43,939 nucleotides of DNA from Klebsiella pneumoniae (GTDB lineage Bacteria > Myxococcota_A > UBA9042): assembly GCA_945889325.1 (NCBI GenBank), contig CAMDBH010000022.1:1-43939 (forward strand). Reading direction: 5' to 3'. Every line of letters starts with the position of its first letter. The stretch's first letter is position 1. Positions 27,885-37,821 of this stretch are shown here, in pieces. The translations under genes and the position numbers were made by a program. The notes under the pieces were generated by a model, which had not been told where the DNA came from, searched no databases, and saw only the letters and a list, made by a program, of their open reading frames with translations.

Positions 27885-30800
27885 ATGCGAAAATCGAATA
27901 ATCTTGTGTGGTTGGCGTTTCTACTGCTGTCGTCCGCTGCCTGCGGTAGCGTGGTCAGCGGCGGCGGTGATGCGGTCAGTGAAGCGCCTGACGGACAAGG
28001 CTCAGATATTGCATCACTTTCTGATGCTGCGCCAGGTGATAGCAAAGCTGCGTCTGACTCGCTTGCGGCAACCGACGCGGCGCCCGCAGTCGATACGCCG
28101 ATCGCTGCCGCCGACGTGCCCAAAAGCGATGCAGGCTGCACTGAACCGGGCTGCAGTTGCCAGACAAACCAGCAGTGCGACAGCGGATTTTGCATTGAAG
28201 CGCCGACGGGTCAAAAGTGCGCGAGCTTGTGCAACGACAAATGCGACGCCGGCTTCAAATGCGCGCAAGTCACCGGCGTGGGCGGCGATGTGCAAAACAT
28301 CTGCGTGCCGGCGTTTCCGCGCATTTGCGAACCGTGCAGCGCTGATAGCGATTGCAACAACGTTTTAGGCGGCGCGGACTCGCGCTGCGTGCCGTACAAA
28401 GACGCCAGTTTGTCGCTTGTCGGCAATTTTTGCGGCACCAAATGTATCGGCAACGTCGATTGCGCGCCGGGTTATAGCTGCAAGCAAGTCATGAGCTTAG
28501 GCGGCATCAAAGGCGATCAATGCGTCAAAGACGACTTGGTCTGCAACTGCGACGGTCGCGCGACCAAATTGCAATTGGTCACCGGTTGCTCAAGCGTCAA
28601 TGCGGCGGGAAGCTGTGGCGGCAAACGCACTTGCAGCGCCAACGGCTTGAGCGCTTGCGATGCGGGCAGCGCGGCATTGGAGCAATGCAATCAGAAAGAC
28701 GACGATTGCGATGGCTTAACCGATGAATCTGGCAACGGTTTATGCGATGACAGCCAAAGTTGCACTTATGACAACTGTGTCGCGGGTGAATGTCAACATC
28801 CTGCAAAGACGGGCGATTGCGACGATGGATCGGCCTGCACCACTGGTGATGAATGCACCAATGGCAAATGTTTGGGCAAATCCAACGGCTGCGATGACAA
28901 AAACCCTTGTACAGCAGACAGTTGTGATGCAAAACTTGGCTGCAAATCCACGGCCGATGACAGCGCCAAATGCAGTGACAACAACGTTTGCACTGAAAAC
29001 GACGCGTGTAAAGACGGTGTTTGTGTCGCTGGATCGCCTAAAGCTTGCGACGACACAAATCCTTGTACAACGGATAGTTGCAGCGCAAAGAATGGTTGCG
29101 TCTTTTCCAACAATGATTGGCCTTGCAGCGACGGCGATTTTTGCACCATGCTCGATGTGTGCAAGAACGGCAGCTGCAGCGGCACGGGCAAATTGCCCTG
29201 CAGCGATGGAAATCCGTGCACGGACGACACCTGCGACAGCAAAAATGGCTGTCAATTCAATAACAACACAGCCATTTGCAGCGACGGCAATGCGTGCACG
29301 GAGGGCGACGCCTGCAAAGACGGCACGTGCAAGTCGGGCGCGTACAAAAGCTGTGACGACAACAGCGTTTGCACCGAAGGCGATGCCTGCAAAGACGGCA
29401 AATGCGTGGCCGGTTCACCCAAAAACTGCAACGACGGCAACGTGTGTACCACCGATTTGTGCGACAGCAACAAGGGGTGCATCGCGGTGAGCAACGGCGA
29501 CGCTTGCGATGACAACAATGTTTGCACGAGCGGCGACGTGTGCGTGACGGGCAAGTGTATGCCCGGAAAAGGCAAAGTCTGCAATGACGGCAATCCCTGC
29601 ACCGACGATTTTTGCGATCCCACCAACGGCTGCAGCACCAGCAACAACCTTTCCACCTGCAATGACACCAACTTGTGCACGACGATCGATGTCTGCAAGG
29701 ACGGCATTTGCAGCGGCAGCGGACCCTTGCTGTGCGACGACGGCAATGCCTGCACCGACGATAGCTGCGATAAATTAAAGGGTTGCAAGCACGCGGCCAA
29801 CAGCGGACCTTGCAGCGATGGCAGCGAATGCACGTTGAACGACGTGTGCAAAAACGCCGCCTGCACCCCCGGACCCGCCAAAGAATGCGACGACAGCAAC
29901 ACCTGCACAACCGACGCCTGCGATGCCGTCAACGGCTGCTTTTTCTCAAATAATGCCATGCCTTGTAGCGACAAGGATGCCTGCACGCTCAACGACACGT
30001 GCTCGTTTGGCTCTTGCATCGGCGGTGAGCCACCGGTTTGCGACGATGGCAACGGCTGCACCGACGATAGCTGCGATAAATTCAAAGGTTGCAAACACGC
30101 ACAGATCTTTGGCGGCTGCAACGATGGCAATGCTTGTTCGCTGTTTGACCAATGCAAGAACTCGATTTGCACACCTGGCGCCCCTAAGAATTGCGACGAC
30201 GGCAAGGTCTGCACGACCGACACCTGCGACCCAGTTCTGTCCTGCCAAAATGTCAACAATTCAAATGCTTGTGACGACGGCACCGCTTGCACCAACCAGG
30301 ACGCCTGTGCCAACAGCCTGTGTGCCGGCAAGGCCATTGTGTGCGACGACGGCAATCCTTGCACCACGGATTCATGCGATAAATTCGCAGGTTGCCAGGT
30401 AAAAGTGGTCGCGGACAACCAAGATTGCTCCGTCGATGGCAAAAAATGGTGCAAGACCGGCGTGTGCATTGCCAAAGTGTTTTGCGGCGACGGCGTGGTC
30501 AACCAGGTCAGTGAAGATTGCGACGACGGCAATTTGGTGGACAGCGACGCCTGCAGCAATTTGTGCAAGAATAACATTAGCGTCAACGTCCAGTTCACCA
30601 CCTGTGGCGCGACGGGCTTGAGCGGTCCTTCGCAAGGGCAGTGCGACAACGCGTATCCCCAAGGCAATGGTTTGTTTCAGAAAGTTACCCTCAATAGCGG
30701 CATTCAGCAGTGGACAGTGCCCGTCAACGGCAACTATCAAATTGAAACATTTGGCGCCAGCGGCGGCGACGCGCCCGGCTTTGCGGGCGGCGCAGGTGCG

Positions 30801-31436
30801 CGCATGAAGGGCACTTTTGCGTTGAACAAAGGCGATATTTTGCAGATCCTTGTCGGTCAGGCGGGTTTGGGCAGTCAATCGTCGGGCGGTGGCGGCGGCA
30901 CGTTTGTGGCTTTGGGCGCCAATGTCGCAGCGTCTTCGCCGCTTTGCATCGCCGGTGGTGGCGGTGGCGGGCGTGCCAGCAGCGGTGTCGGGCCCGGCGC
31001 GCCCGGCGTCGTCGCCAACGACGGCACGGCCAGCGCATACGCAGGCGGCACGGCCGGCAACGGCGGCCAGCGCAATCCGAGCACGGTCGGCGGCTTTGCC
31101 GGCGGCGGCTTCAAGACGTCCGGTTTGCAAAATGCTGGAAATTCAGGAAAATCAGGCTTCGCGTTCATCCTAGGCGGCAGTGGCGGCGTGCGGCAGGACA
31201 ACGGAGCCAACATGTGCCAAGACGGCGGCTTTGGCGGCGGCGGCGGCGGTATGCACAATCAAAATCAGGGGTCTGGCGGCGGTGGTGGCTATTCCGGCGG
31301 CGGTGCCGGCCACGACAATGCGCCGGGCCCCCCCGCGTGGGGCGGCGGCGGCGGCTCGTATAACAGCGGAATCAATGTCGACAACAGTGGCGGCGTCAAC
31401 GTCGGTCCCGGCAAGGTCAATTTGAAATTGCTATAA
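27885..31436 (+). CDS. giant cysteine-repeat (CTDC-type) surface lipoprotein
   Basis: A predicted lipoprotein of 1183 residues (signal with lipobox S-A-A-C, Cys20). An Ala/Asp-rich stretch is followed by EGF-like Cys-rich modules and one MopE motif (DDDCDGLTDE). About residues 288-845 hold 22 short repeats beginning C-[DNS]-D and resembling the slime-mould CTDC repeat. Two forms alternate for much of the array: CDDGNPCTTDSCD...GC and CSDGNACTEGDACKDG.C. A myxobacterial Cys-rich unit (CGDGVVN...CDDGN...DACSNLC, about 866-893) comes next. The last 260 residues are a Gly-rich domain of the ALK/LTK type with the motif ASGGDAPGFAGGAGA. The ATG at 27885 has CGAGGA upstream. It is likely a long disulfide-stabilised surface stalk or adhesin; its role is unproven. 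Confidence 0.87.
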   Translation: MRKSNNLVWLAFLLLSSAACGSVVSGGGDAVSEAPDGQGSDIASLSDAAPGDSKAASDSLAATDAAPAVDTPIAAADVPKSDAGCTEPGCSCQTNQQCDSGFCIEAPTGQKCASLCNDKCDAGFKCAQVTGVGGDVQNICVPAFPRICEPCSADSDCNNVLGGADSRCVPYKDASLSLVGNFCGTKCIGNVDCAPGYSCKQVMSLGGIKGDQCVKDDLVCNCDGRATKLQLVTGCSSVNAAGSCGGKRTCSANGLSACDAGSAALEQCNQKDDDCDGLTDESGNGLCDDSQSCTYDNCVAGECQHPAKTGDCDDGSACTTGDECTNGKCLGKSNGCDDKNPCTADSCDAKLGCKSTADDSAKCSDNNVCTENDACKDGVCVAGSPKACDDTNPCTTDSCSAKNGCVFSNNDWPCSDGDFCTMLDVCKNGSCSGTGKLPCSDGNPCTDDTCDSKNGCQFNNNTAICSDGNACTEGDACKDGTCKSGAYKSCDDNSVCTEGDACKDGKCVAGSPKNCNDGNVCTTDLCDSNKGCIAVSNGDACDDNNVCTSGDVCVTGKCMPGKGKVCNDGNPCTDDFCDPTNGCSTSNNLSTCNDTNLCTTIDVCKDGICSGSGPLLCDDGNACTDDSCDKLKGCKHAANSGPCSDGSECTLNDVCKNAACTPGPAKECDDSNTCTTDACDAVNGCFFSNNAMPCSDKDACTLNDTCSFGSCIGGEPPVCDDGNGCTDDSCDKFKGCKHAQIFGGCNDGNACSLFDQCKNSICTPGAPKNCDDGKVCTTDTCDPVLSCQNVNNSNACDDGTACTNQDACANSLCAGKAIVCDDGNPCTTDSCDKFAGCQVKVVADNQDCSVDGKKWCKTGVCIAKVFCGDGVVNQVSEDCDDGNLVDSDACSNLCKNNISVNVQFTTCGATGLSGPSQGQCDNAYPQGNGLFQKVTLNSGIQQWTVPVNGNYQIETFGASGGDAPGFAGGAGARMKGTFALNKGDILQILVGQAGLGSQSSGGGGGTFVALGANVAASSPLCIAGGGGGGRASSGVGPGAPGVVANDGTASAYAGGTAGNGGQRNPSTVGGFAGGGFKTSGLQNAGNSGKSGFAFILGGSGGVRQDNGANMCQDGGFGGGGGGMHNQNQGSGGGGGYSGGGAGHDNAPGPPAWGGGGGSYNSGINVDNSGGVNVGPGKVNLKLL

Positions 31437-31522
31437 TTTGTTTTGCGCCTCCGGCGGCCCCGCTGGTGGCTGTGAAACCGAGTGACGGCAGCCGTCGCGC
31501 CGACGCCTGAGGCCACCCAGCC

Positions 31523-34500
31523 GTGAAAAGTGCTGCAAATCGATTAGTTTACGCGGGGGCTTGGGCGCTTTTTGCTTGTTCGGGAGAACCGGCTGCAACC
31601 GAAGCCGGAGCGGACGTTGCAGAGACCGCGCCCACATGCCACCAAAAGCAAAAGAAATCTGATGGCAGTTGCTGTCAAGCTGGTCATTTTTATGACTTCC
31701 AGAGCGACACCTGCGCACCTGTCGGCCCGCCGGAATGCGCTGAAAATATCTTCACAAATCCCGAAAAATGCCTGCCGAAATGGTGTTGGGACTGGCAGGA
31801 CAGCGACAGCAATCCATGCCCAGCTTGGAGCGACGGCTGTGAAACCGTAGGTAGATTGTGTAGTTCGGCGGAAATTTCTGCGGGCGCTGGTTGCAGAGCT
31901 GGTTCATTTCCCTTCAGCGGCAACGTTGGCGATTGTGCACCGGCGGGTTATTTCTCAGGTAGTGGGGTGCCGCGCGATTGGGACGGCGAATTGGCGGCGT
32001 TGCCGGCGGTGCCACCGCTGCAAGATAGCATTGCGGTTGGCGTTCCGCCGTTGACGACGTTGGCCGACGTCGACAATCAATTTTTCTGCATCGATGAAAA
32101 GACCAAGGCTTCGCGTTTTTGCACACAAAGTGAGATGAAGGTTTGCCACCGCGGGCCCAAGGGCGCGCTGCCGGACGCCACGAAGTGCGTTTACGTCGGC
32201 GTTTCGTGGCCGCGTGTTTGCCCGCCGGGCTTTGTGGTCGATGAAAAAAGTCCTGTTGCCGCGGGGATTTTGCCGCCTTGCCTGCCCGATCCGGCGGATT
32301 GCGGGGCAGGGCCGTGGCCCGAAGTCGGAGCAGCAACCGCCGTGCTGTACGTCAGCGCCGAAACCGGCGACGACGCTGCCACAGGCAGCGCCGACAAGCC
32401 GTTAAAATCTATTGGAAAAGCGTTGAAACTTGCACCCAGCGGTGGCGCGGTAGCGGTAGCTGTCGGAACTTATGATGAAAAACTTTCGATCACAAAATCG
32501 CTGACCATCCGCGGTCGCTGTGCGGCGTTGGTGGAGGTCAATGGTTTGCTCGGCGCGACGGTGTTGCACGTTGGCGGCGACTGGCAGGGCAATGAAGTCT
32601 TTGTCGAAGGCGTCCGTTTTGGCGGCAAAAGCAACGGCATTGAGGTCAGCGCTGGCCACCTTCATTTCCGGCGCGCCGTCGTGGCCGGACAGGCGGTCGC
32701 AGGCGTGTTTGTCCACGGTCCTCAGGCGATTTTCAGTGCGGAATCGGTTGTCGTTCAGGGCACGCAGCCGCGGTCTAGCGACAACACGTTGGGGCGAGGG
32801 ATCGCGGTCGACAGCGCGGGGCAACTCAGTTTGACCGACACGCGCTTAACGGGCAACCACGACAACGGCCTAAGCGCTGATGATTTTGGCACAATCGTCG
32901 CAGCAAACCGCCTTTTGGTCGACAACACCTTGCCCAACGACCAAAAGTCGGGCCGCGGCATTGTGGTGCAAAATGGCCCAAACGTGACCTTGCAAAGCAC
33001 GCGTGTTACGGGCAGCCGCGAATTGGGCCTGTTCATTACCGGAGCCAAAAGTGGGCTAAACGCTTCGCGTTTGCTGATCGATGGCACGTTGGCGCGGCAA
33101 AGTGACAAAAAGTTCGGCGTTGGTATTTCCGCGCGCAAAGAGGCGCAAGTGACGTTGCAAGATACAGTTTTGTCGGGCAATCGCGATGTGGGCGTGGCCG
33201 TGGATGGCGCCAAAACCACGCTTAGCGCTGAACGCCTTTTGGTGGCGGGCACCCGTTCGCAGGAGAGCAGCCAGATGCTCGGCAACGGCGTGAGCGTGTT
33301 CAACGGCGCGCAAGTGACGCTGCAGGACGTGCGCTTATCGGGCAACCGCGACGCGGGACTTGCAGCGAACAATTACAACACCACAGTGACGGCGACCCGT
33401 CTGCTCGTCGATGCAACACTGCCGGAAGAACTGGACAAACAAGCAGGTGTCGGCGTTGCGGTGGCCCACGGCGCCGAAATTGTGCTGCAGGCTGCGCGAT
33501 TGACCGGCAACTGCGACGTCGGGCTTTATGCTGGCAATACCGGTACATCATTGGATGCTGCTGGGATTGTCATCGACGGCACTTTGCCCCGCGGCAGCGA
33601 CGCAAAAGATGGCCGCGGCGCGGACTTTGAGGATGGCGCGGCCGTGCTTTTGCGCGACGCGCGGATCTCCGGCAGCCGTACGGTGGGCTTGTTTGTCACC
33701 GATACGGCCACGACGCTGGAGGCAACGCATTTGCTTGTGGAGGCCACGGGGGCGCAAGCGAGCGATGGGCAGTCGGGTCAGGGCGTCGGTGTGCAAAACG
33801 GCGCAAAGGTCAAGTTTGACCAAGTGCGCTTGTCGCTGAACCGCAACGCGGGACTGCTGGTGGACGGCGACAAAAGTACGGTCACCGCCAACGGTTTGCT
33901 GGTCGACGGTACACTATCGCAACAAAATGATAAGATGTTTGGCCGTGGCGTGAGCGCACAGCGCGGGGCAATGCTGCACTTGCAGGGCAGTCGCATCGTC
34001 GGCAACCGCGAGTTGGGGCTGAGCGCCATGTTGGCCACGGTTGGCCTCATTGGCGTGATAATTGCTGAGACATTGCCATCGGATGCAGATCAAACGGGCG
34101 GCGGCGGTTTGTGGCTGCTCGGCAATAGCACAGCTTCCATTGTGGCATCGGCTTTTACCGGCAACATCGGCGTGGGCTTGGTCGCCTATTCAAGTACGGT
34201 TGTCGCGCAAAATCTACTCCTTCTTTCAACGCATTGGGGCAAATACCCGTTGGCAGATCCAGCGGGCAGCGGCAATGAGACCACGCCGCTTGCCGACGGC
34301 ATCTTGCTCAAAGAGTCCCCGCACTCGCAGATAAAAGACTGTATTTTCATGGGCAATGACCGCGCCGGCATCCTTGTCGAAACGAGCTCGGGTGCCAAAC
34401 TGACCGGCAATTTGGTCCATGCATCCAACGGCCTTTATGGACTTGTCCTGCAAAATAGCATAGATACAGTGGATCAGTTCAACGCTATTTTCGGCGCCAA

Positions 34501-34594
34501 ATTGCACGATCGCGTCAGCGACGCGGGTCTGTTGTTGCCAAAGCCGCCCCAGGCGGTTCAAGTGATCGCGGCCCAAGGCGGGAAAACGCCATGA
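31523..34594 (+). CDS. right-handed beta-helix lipoprotein A (first of a tandem pair)
   Basis: A predicted lipoprotein of 1023 residues (Cys19 in the lipobox L-F-A-C; GTG start with GAGG upstream). Residues about 35-270 form a Cys-rich module shared with its neighbour, with the phrases GPPECAENIF, KWCWDWQD, FFCIDE and CLPDPADCG. A parallel beta-helix follows from about 285. It opens with a DUF1565-like start (YVSAETGDDAATGSADKPLKS) and contains eight consecutive repeats of 53-55 residues (408-844), each built as LLVDGTL...G.GV.V..GA.V.L...RLSGNR..GL. A shorter helix end follows (ADGILLKE, SNGLYGLVLQ). Beta-helices of this kind occur in carbohydrate lyases and adhesins; no lyase catalytic site was recognised. 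The last codons overlap the next gene (ATGA). Confidence 0.85.
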   Translation: MKSAANRLVYAGAWALFACSGEPAATEAGADVAETAPTCHQKQKKSDGSCCQAGHFYDFQSDTCAPVGPPECAENIFTNPEKCLPKWCWDWQDSDSNPCPAWSDGCETVGRLCSSAEISAGAGCRAGSFPFSGNVGDCAPAGYFSGSGVPRDWDGELAALPAVPPLQDSIAVGVPPLTTLADVDNQFFCIDEKTKASRFCTQSEMKVCHRGPKGALPDATKCVYVGVSWPRVCPPGFVVDEKSPVAAGILPPCLPDPADCGAGPWPEVGAATAVLYVSAETGDDAATGSADKPLKSIGKALKLAPSGGAVAVAVGTYDEKLSITKSLTIRGRCAALVEVNGLLGATVLHVGGDWQGNEVFVEGVRFGGKSNGIEVSAGHLHFRRAVVAGQAVAGVFVHGPQAIFSAESVVVQGTQPRSSDNTLGRGIAVDSAGQLSLTDTRLTGNHDNGLSADDFGTIVAANRLLVDNTLPNDQKSGRGIVVQNGPNVTLQSTRVTGSRELGLFITGAKSGLNASRLLIDGTLARQSDKKFGVGISARKEAQVTLQDTVLSGNRDVGVAVDGAKTTLSAERLLVAGTRSQESSQMLGNGVSVFNGAQVTLQDVRLSGNRDAGLAANNYNTTVTATRLLVDATLPEELDKQAGVGVAVAHGAEIVLQAARLTGNCDVGLYAGNTGTSLDAAGIVIDGTLPRGSDAKDGRGADFEDGAAVLLRDARISGSRTVGLFVTDTATTLEATHLLVEATGAQASDGQSGQGVGVQNGAKVKFDQVRLSLNRNAGLLVDGDKSTVTANGLLVDGTLSQQNDKMFGRGVSAQRGAMLHLQGSRIVGNRELGLSAMLATVGLIGVIIAETLPSDADQTGGGGLWLLGNSTASIVASAFTGNIGVGLVAYSSTVVAQNLLLLSTHWGKYPLADPAGSGNETTPLADGILLKESPHSQIKDCIFMGNDRAGILVETSSGAKLTGNLVHASNGLYGLVLQNSIDTVDQFNAIFGAKLHDRVSDAGLLLPKPPQAVQVIAAQGGKTP
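32744..34054 (+). repeat. eight 55-residue (165-bp) repeats in lipoprotein A
   Basis: Eight units run head to tail within the beta-helix. All are 55 residues long except unit 2 (53) and unit 8 (54). Each starts near a hydrophobic pair plus V-x-G/A-T and contains a central R-[LIV]-[ST]-G-N-R turn. About two or three helix coils make one unit. DNA identity between units is low, so this is an old protein-level repeat. Confidence 0.8.
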
Positions 34595-37500
34595 TCACAT
34601 GGATTGATCAGCGTTCTTGCTGTCAAGCGCTTTGCGCTGCCGTCTTGCACGTCGCCGTCGCGTGCGGCGGCGGCGACACGGCGGCGGACGTGCCCGTGGA
34701 CGTCAGCGACACCGCGCAAGGCGATGCGGCCCAATGTCATCCAAAGCAGCGAAAAGCCGATGGGTCTTGCTGTCCTGCCGGGCAATTTTACGACTTCGCC
34801 GGTGACACTTGCGCGGCAGTCGGCCCACCGGAATGTGCGGAAAACATCTTCACAAGTCCCGAAAAATGCGCGCCAAAATGGTGCTGGGACTGGCAAGACG
34901 CGGACAAGAAGACCTGCAAAGCGTGGAGCGCCAACTGCGAAACCATTGGCAGAATCTGCACTGCGGCTGAAATCGCCGACGGCGGCGGCTGTGCGGCAGG
35001 CACGTTTCCGGTCAGCGACAAGGCCGGCGATTGCGCGGCCGCTGGCTATTTTGCCGGCGGCCGGGTGCCGCGCGATTGGAATGGCGATTTGGCCGTTTTG
35101 CCGCCCGTTCCGCCACTTGTGGACAGCATTCCGGTAGGGGTGCCACCGCTGGCAGCGCTGCCGGATGTGAACAACACGTTTTTTTGCATCGATGAAATGA
35201 CCAAAGAGCCGCGGTTTTGCACAGAAAGTGAGATGACTTTGTGCCACCGCGGGCCAAAAGGCGAAATGCCGGATGAGAAAAAGTGCGTTTATGTCGGTGT
35301 GCCTTGGCCGACCGTTTGTCCACTAGGCTTCATTGTCGATGAAAAATCTCCAGTTGGCGAAGGGCAATTGCCGCCCTGCCTGCCCGATCCAGCCGATTGT
35401 GGTCAAGCTGTTTGGCCAGACCTCGCCGGTGCGACGGCTGTTGTTTACGTGAGTGCCGCCGATGGCAACGATGCGGCCGATGGCAGCAAGACGGCGCCAT
35501 TTAAGACAATCTCTCACGCGCTCGCGCTGTCAGCATCCGGCGCAACGATTGCCGTGGCGGCGGGCACTTATGCGGAATCGCTGGACATTGCCAAACCCGC
35601 AGCCATTTTCGGTCGCTGTGCAGCACTGGTTGCAATTATCGGTGCCGACAAGCAATCCGTTGTAGTTGTCGATACCACTGAGGTTGCCGGTGACGTGTCG
35701 CTAACAGGTGTGCGCATTAGCGGCAAAGCGCGCGGCATGAGCCTCTACGGCGGTCCAAAAGTAAAGCTCAGCCGTGTTTTCATCGCCGATACCCAAGAAA
35801 TCGGTCTGTATGTCGACGGCACCACTGCCGTGCTCGACGCCGATTCGGTTGTGATTGCGCGGACCCAAGCCAAAGAACCCAAGAAGACTTTCGGCTTGGG
35901 TCTGGATATCGAACACGGCGCACGGGCTACGGTGAAAAATATGCGCCTTTCAGCCAATCATTGGAGCGGTTTGTATGTTGCTGATGCCGGCAGTCATCTG
36001 CAAGCCACTGGATTGCTTGTCGATGGTACCGAATCGGGCGCAAGCGATGGGTTGCTCGGCGACGGGTTGGTGGTTAACGGCGGTGCCCAAGCGGTTGTGG
36101 CGGCCGGACGCCTGCACGGCAACAGCAACAAAGGCTTGCGTGTTTTGGGCCACGCTTCAGAATTGCGGGCGATGCGCCTGCTGGTTGATGCGACTCGTCC
36201 GCACAAAGCCGATCAAACGACGGGGGCGGGGGCCTCGGCCCAAGACGGCGCGACCCTCATTTTGCAGTTTGCGCGCCTGACCGGCAACCGCGCGTGGGGC
36301 CTTGCTGCGGAGTCAAGCGCGACGATTGTCGACGCGACCCACTTGCTCATCGATGGTACACTGCCGCGACTGATGGACGGCCGTTCTGGTTTTGGTGCAT
36401 GGGCAAATTCCGCTGCGGAACTGCGCCTTACCGACGCGCGATTTTCGGCAAATCACCAAGCCGGACTTCTTGTTGAAGATGACGGCACGGCGCTGCTGGC
36501 TCGGCAGTTCCTTGTCGATGCCACGCTGGCCCAAACGTTGGACAAAAGGTATGGTCAGGGCGTCGCTGTGCAAAAGGGGGCGCACGCGATAATTTACCAA
36601 GGTAGGCTGACGCAAAATCGCACTTCTGGCTTGAACATCGGCGGCAGCGGCACGAAATTTGCGGCGCAATTCCTGCTGGTCGACGCCACACTGCCGCGCC
36701 AGTTGGACCAATCGGCCGGCTTTGGCTTGTCTGTCGACGCGGGTGCCTATGTTCGCCTGCAAGATGTACGTCTTTCTGGCAATCATACGCGCGGCCTGAT
36801 GGCCTACGACGCAACGACAAAAGTGGAGGCGCTGCACCTGCTTGTGGATGGCACAGTGGGACAGGCAAGTGATGGCGTGTTTGGTCTGGGCGTCAGCGTG
36901 CAGGGTGGGGCGCAAATGAACTTGTGGGACGGGCGCTTGTCCGGCAACCGTGATTTTGGTTTGGTCGTAGATGGCCAAGGCAGCGCGATGCGCGCATCGC
37001 GGCTTTTGATCGATGGCACGCTTGCGCAAAAAAGCGACCAAAAGCGCGGCTGGGGCGTCAACGTAAGCTATGATGCTCACTTAGATTTGCAGGCCACTAC
37101 CGTCGTTGGAAGCCGCGACGCGGGTGTGTTTGTCTACGCGGCGAGTTTGGCCGCTGCGGGCCTCGCCGTGCGCGGTACCGGCCCTGCTGCGGACCAGACC
37201 GGCGGCTCCGGCATTTGGCTGTTGGGCAAAAGCACTGCATTGTTGCTCGCGTCCACGTTCAACGCCAACCTCGGTGCTACCGTGGCAGTCGATCACAGCA
37301 CCTTAACCGCGTCTGGCTGCACTTTTAGCGCAACTGGCGTGGGTAAGTACCCTGAAGTTAACGCAAAATCCGAAACCACTGGCAAAGTCACTTCACTCGC
37401 CGATGGGGTTTTGCTCAATGCTTCTGCAAGTTTGGCCTTCGATCGCTGCTTGTTCTTCGGCAACGAACGCGCCGGATTTTTGGCGGAATCCTGCACCGGC

Positions 37501-37698
37501 CTTAGCGTGACGCGCTGCCTGATTAACGCAAGCAACAGCCCGTACGGCTTGGTTTTTCAGCATACAATCGCAGCGCTTGACGCGCTCAATGCGGTGTTTG
37601 GTGCTGCTGTTCAAGACCGCGCTTCCGACGCCGGATTGTCGCTGCCGCTGCCGCCTGAGCCAGTGGATGTGCTGGGTGGCGAGGAGGGAGGGCCTTGA
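34591..37698 (+). CDS. right-handed beta-helix lipoprotein B (second of a tandem pair)
   Basis: The 1035-residue paralogue of lipoprotein A has the same order of parts: signal peptide with lipobox V-A-V-A-C (Cys25), a Cys-rich N-terminal module (about 40-275; GPPECAENIFTSPEKC, KWCWDWQDADKK, CLPDPADCG), and a right-handed beta-helix. The helix has eight 55-residue units (419-857) and a matching end region (SPYGLVFQ). It starts with ATG inside the stop region of gene A (ATGA), so translation is probably coupled. The C-terminal phrase [SA]DAGL.LP is shared as well. Whole-gene duplication is clear; the function remains unknown. Confidence 0.86.
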   Translation: MITWIDQRSCCQALCAAVLHVAVACGGGDTAADVPVDVSDTAQGDAAQCHPKQRKADGSCCPAGQFYDFAGDTCAAVGPPECAENIFTSPEKCAPKWCWDWQDADKKTCKAWSANCETIGRICTAAEIADGGGCAAGTFPVSDKAGDCAAAGYFAGGRVPRDWNGDLAVLPPVPPLVDSIPVGVPPLAALPDVNNTFFCIDEMTKEPRFCTESEMTLCHRGPKGEMPDEKKCVYVGVPWPTVCPLGFIVDEKSPVGEGQLPPCLPDPADCGQAVWPDLAGATAVVYVSAADGNDAADGSKTAPFKTISHALALSASGATIAVAAGTYAESLDIAKPAAIFGRCAALVAIIGADKQSVVVVDTTEVAGDVSLTGVRISGKARGMSLYGGPKVKLSRVFIADTQEIGLYVDGTTAVLDADSVVIARTQAKEPKKTFGLGLDIEHGARATVKNMRLSANHWSGLYVADAGSHLQATGLLVDGTESGASDGLLGDGLVVNGGAQAVVAAGRLHGNSNKGLRVLGHASELRAMRLLVDATRPHKADQTTGAGASAQDGATLILQFARLTGNRAWGLAAESSATIVDATHLLIDGTLPRLMDGRSGFGAWANSAAELRLTDARFSANHQAGLLVEDDGTALLARQFLVDATLAQTLDKRYGQGVAVQKGAHAIIYQGRLTQNRTSGLNIGGSGTKFAAQFLLVDATLPRQLDQSAGFGLSVDAGAYVRLQDVRLSGNHTRGLMAYDATTKVEALHLLVDGTVGQASDGVFGLGVSVQGGAQMNLWDGRLSGNRDFGLVVDGQGSAMRASRLLIDGTLAQKSDQKRGWGVNVSYDAHLDLQATTVVGSRDAGVFVYAASLAAAGLAVRGTGPAADQTGGSGIWLLGKSTALLLASTFNANLGATVAVDHSTLTASGCTFSATGVGKYPEVNAKSETTGKVTSLADGVLLNASASLAFDRCLFFGNERAGFLAESCTGLSVTRCLINASNSPYGLVFQHTIAALDALNAVFGAAVQDRASDAGLSLPLPPEPVDVLGGEEGGP
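35845..37161 (+). repeat. eight 55-residue (165-bp) repeats in lipoprotein B
   Basis: Units 1-7 are exactly 55 residues and unit 8 is 54, the same number and order as in lipoprotein A. The first unit starts SVV in both proteins and the last is one residue short in both. Repeat growth therefore came before the gene duplication. Confidence 0.8.
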
Positions 37699-37750
37699 GG
37701 TCAGCGGCGGCAGCCGCGGATGTGGAGATCCAGAGTCCACCTTGGCCCGG

Positions 37751-37793
37751 AAGCCCATGTAATTTTGTGGGATTTTTTCGCGAAAATGGGCTT
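37751..37793 (+). terminator. inverted repeat after the beta-helix gene pair
   Basis: AAGCCCAT (37751-37758) and ATGGGCTT (37786-37793) are exact reverse complements. Between them lies a T-run and the palindrome TTTTCGCGAAAA. The element sits 52 nt after the stop of gene B and touches a TTGACA hexamer. It could be a transcript end, an operator for the next gene, or both. Confidence 0.4.
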
Positions 37794-37821
37794 GACAGCC
37801 GTCGGAAACTGGGCGCATTCT
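37792..37821 (+). promoter_or_regulatory. possible promoter of the transglutaminase-like pair
   Basis: A perfect TTGACA (37792-37797) is followed after 18 nt by CATTCT (37816-37821, 3 of 6 matches). The -10 position falls inside a 19-bp tandem repeat. The first gene starts at 37946. Confidence 0.3.

Noticed and set aside
29252..30667. 471-codon open frame on the - strand opposite the cysteine-repeat lipoprotein
   Set aside because: It mirrors the repeat structure of the sense gene and has no signal, domain or ribosome site.
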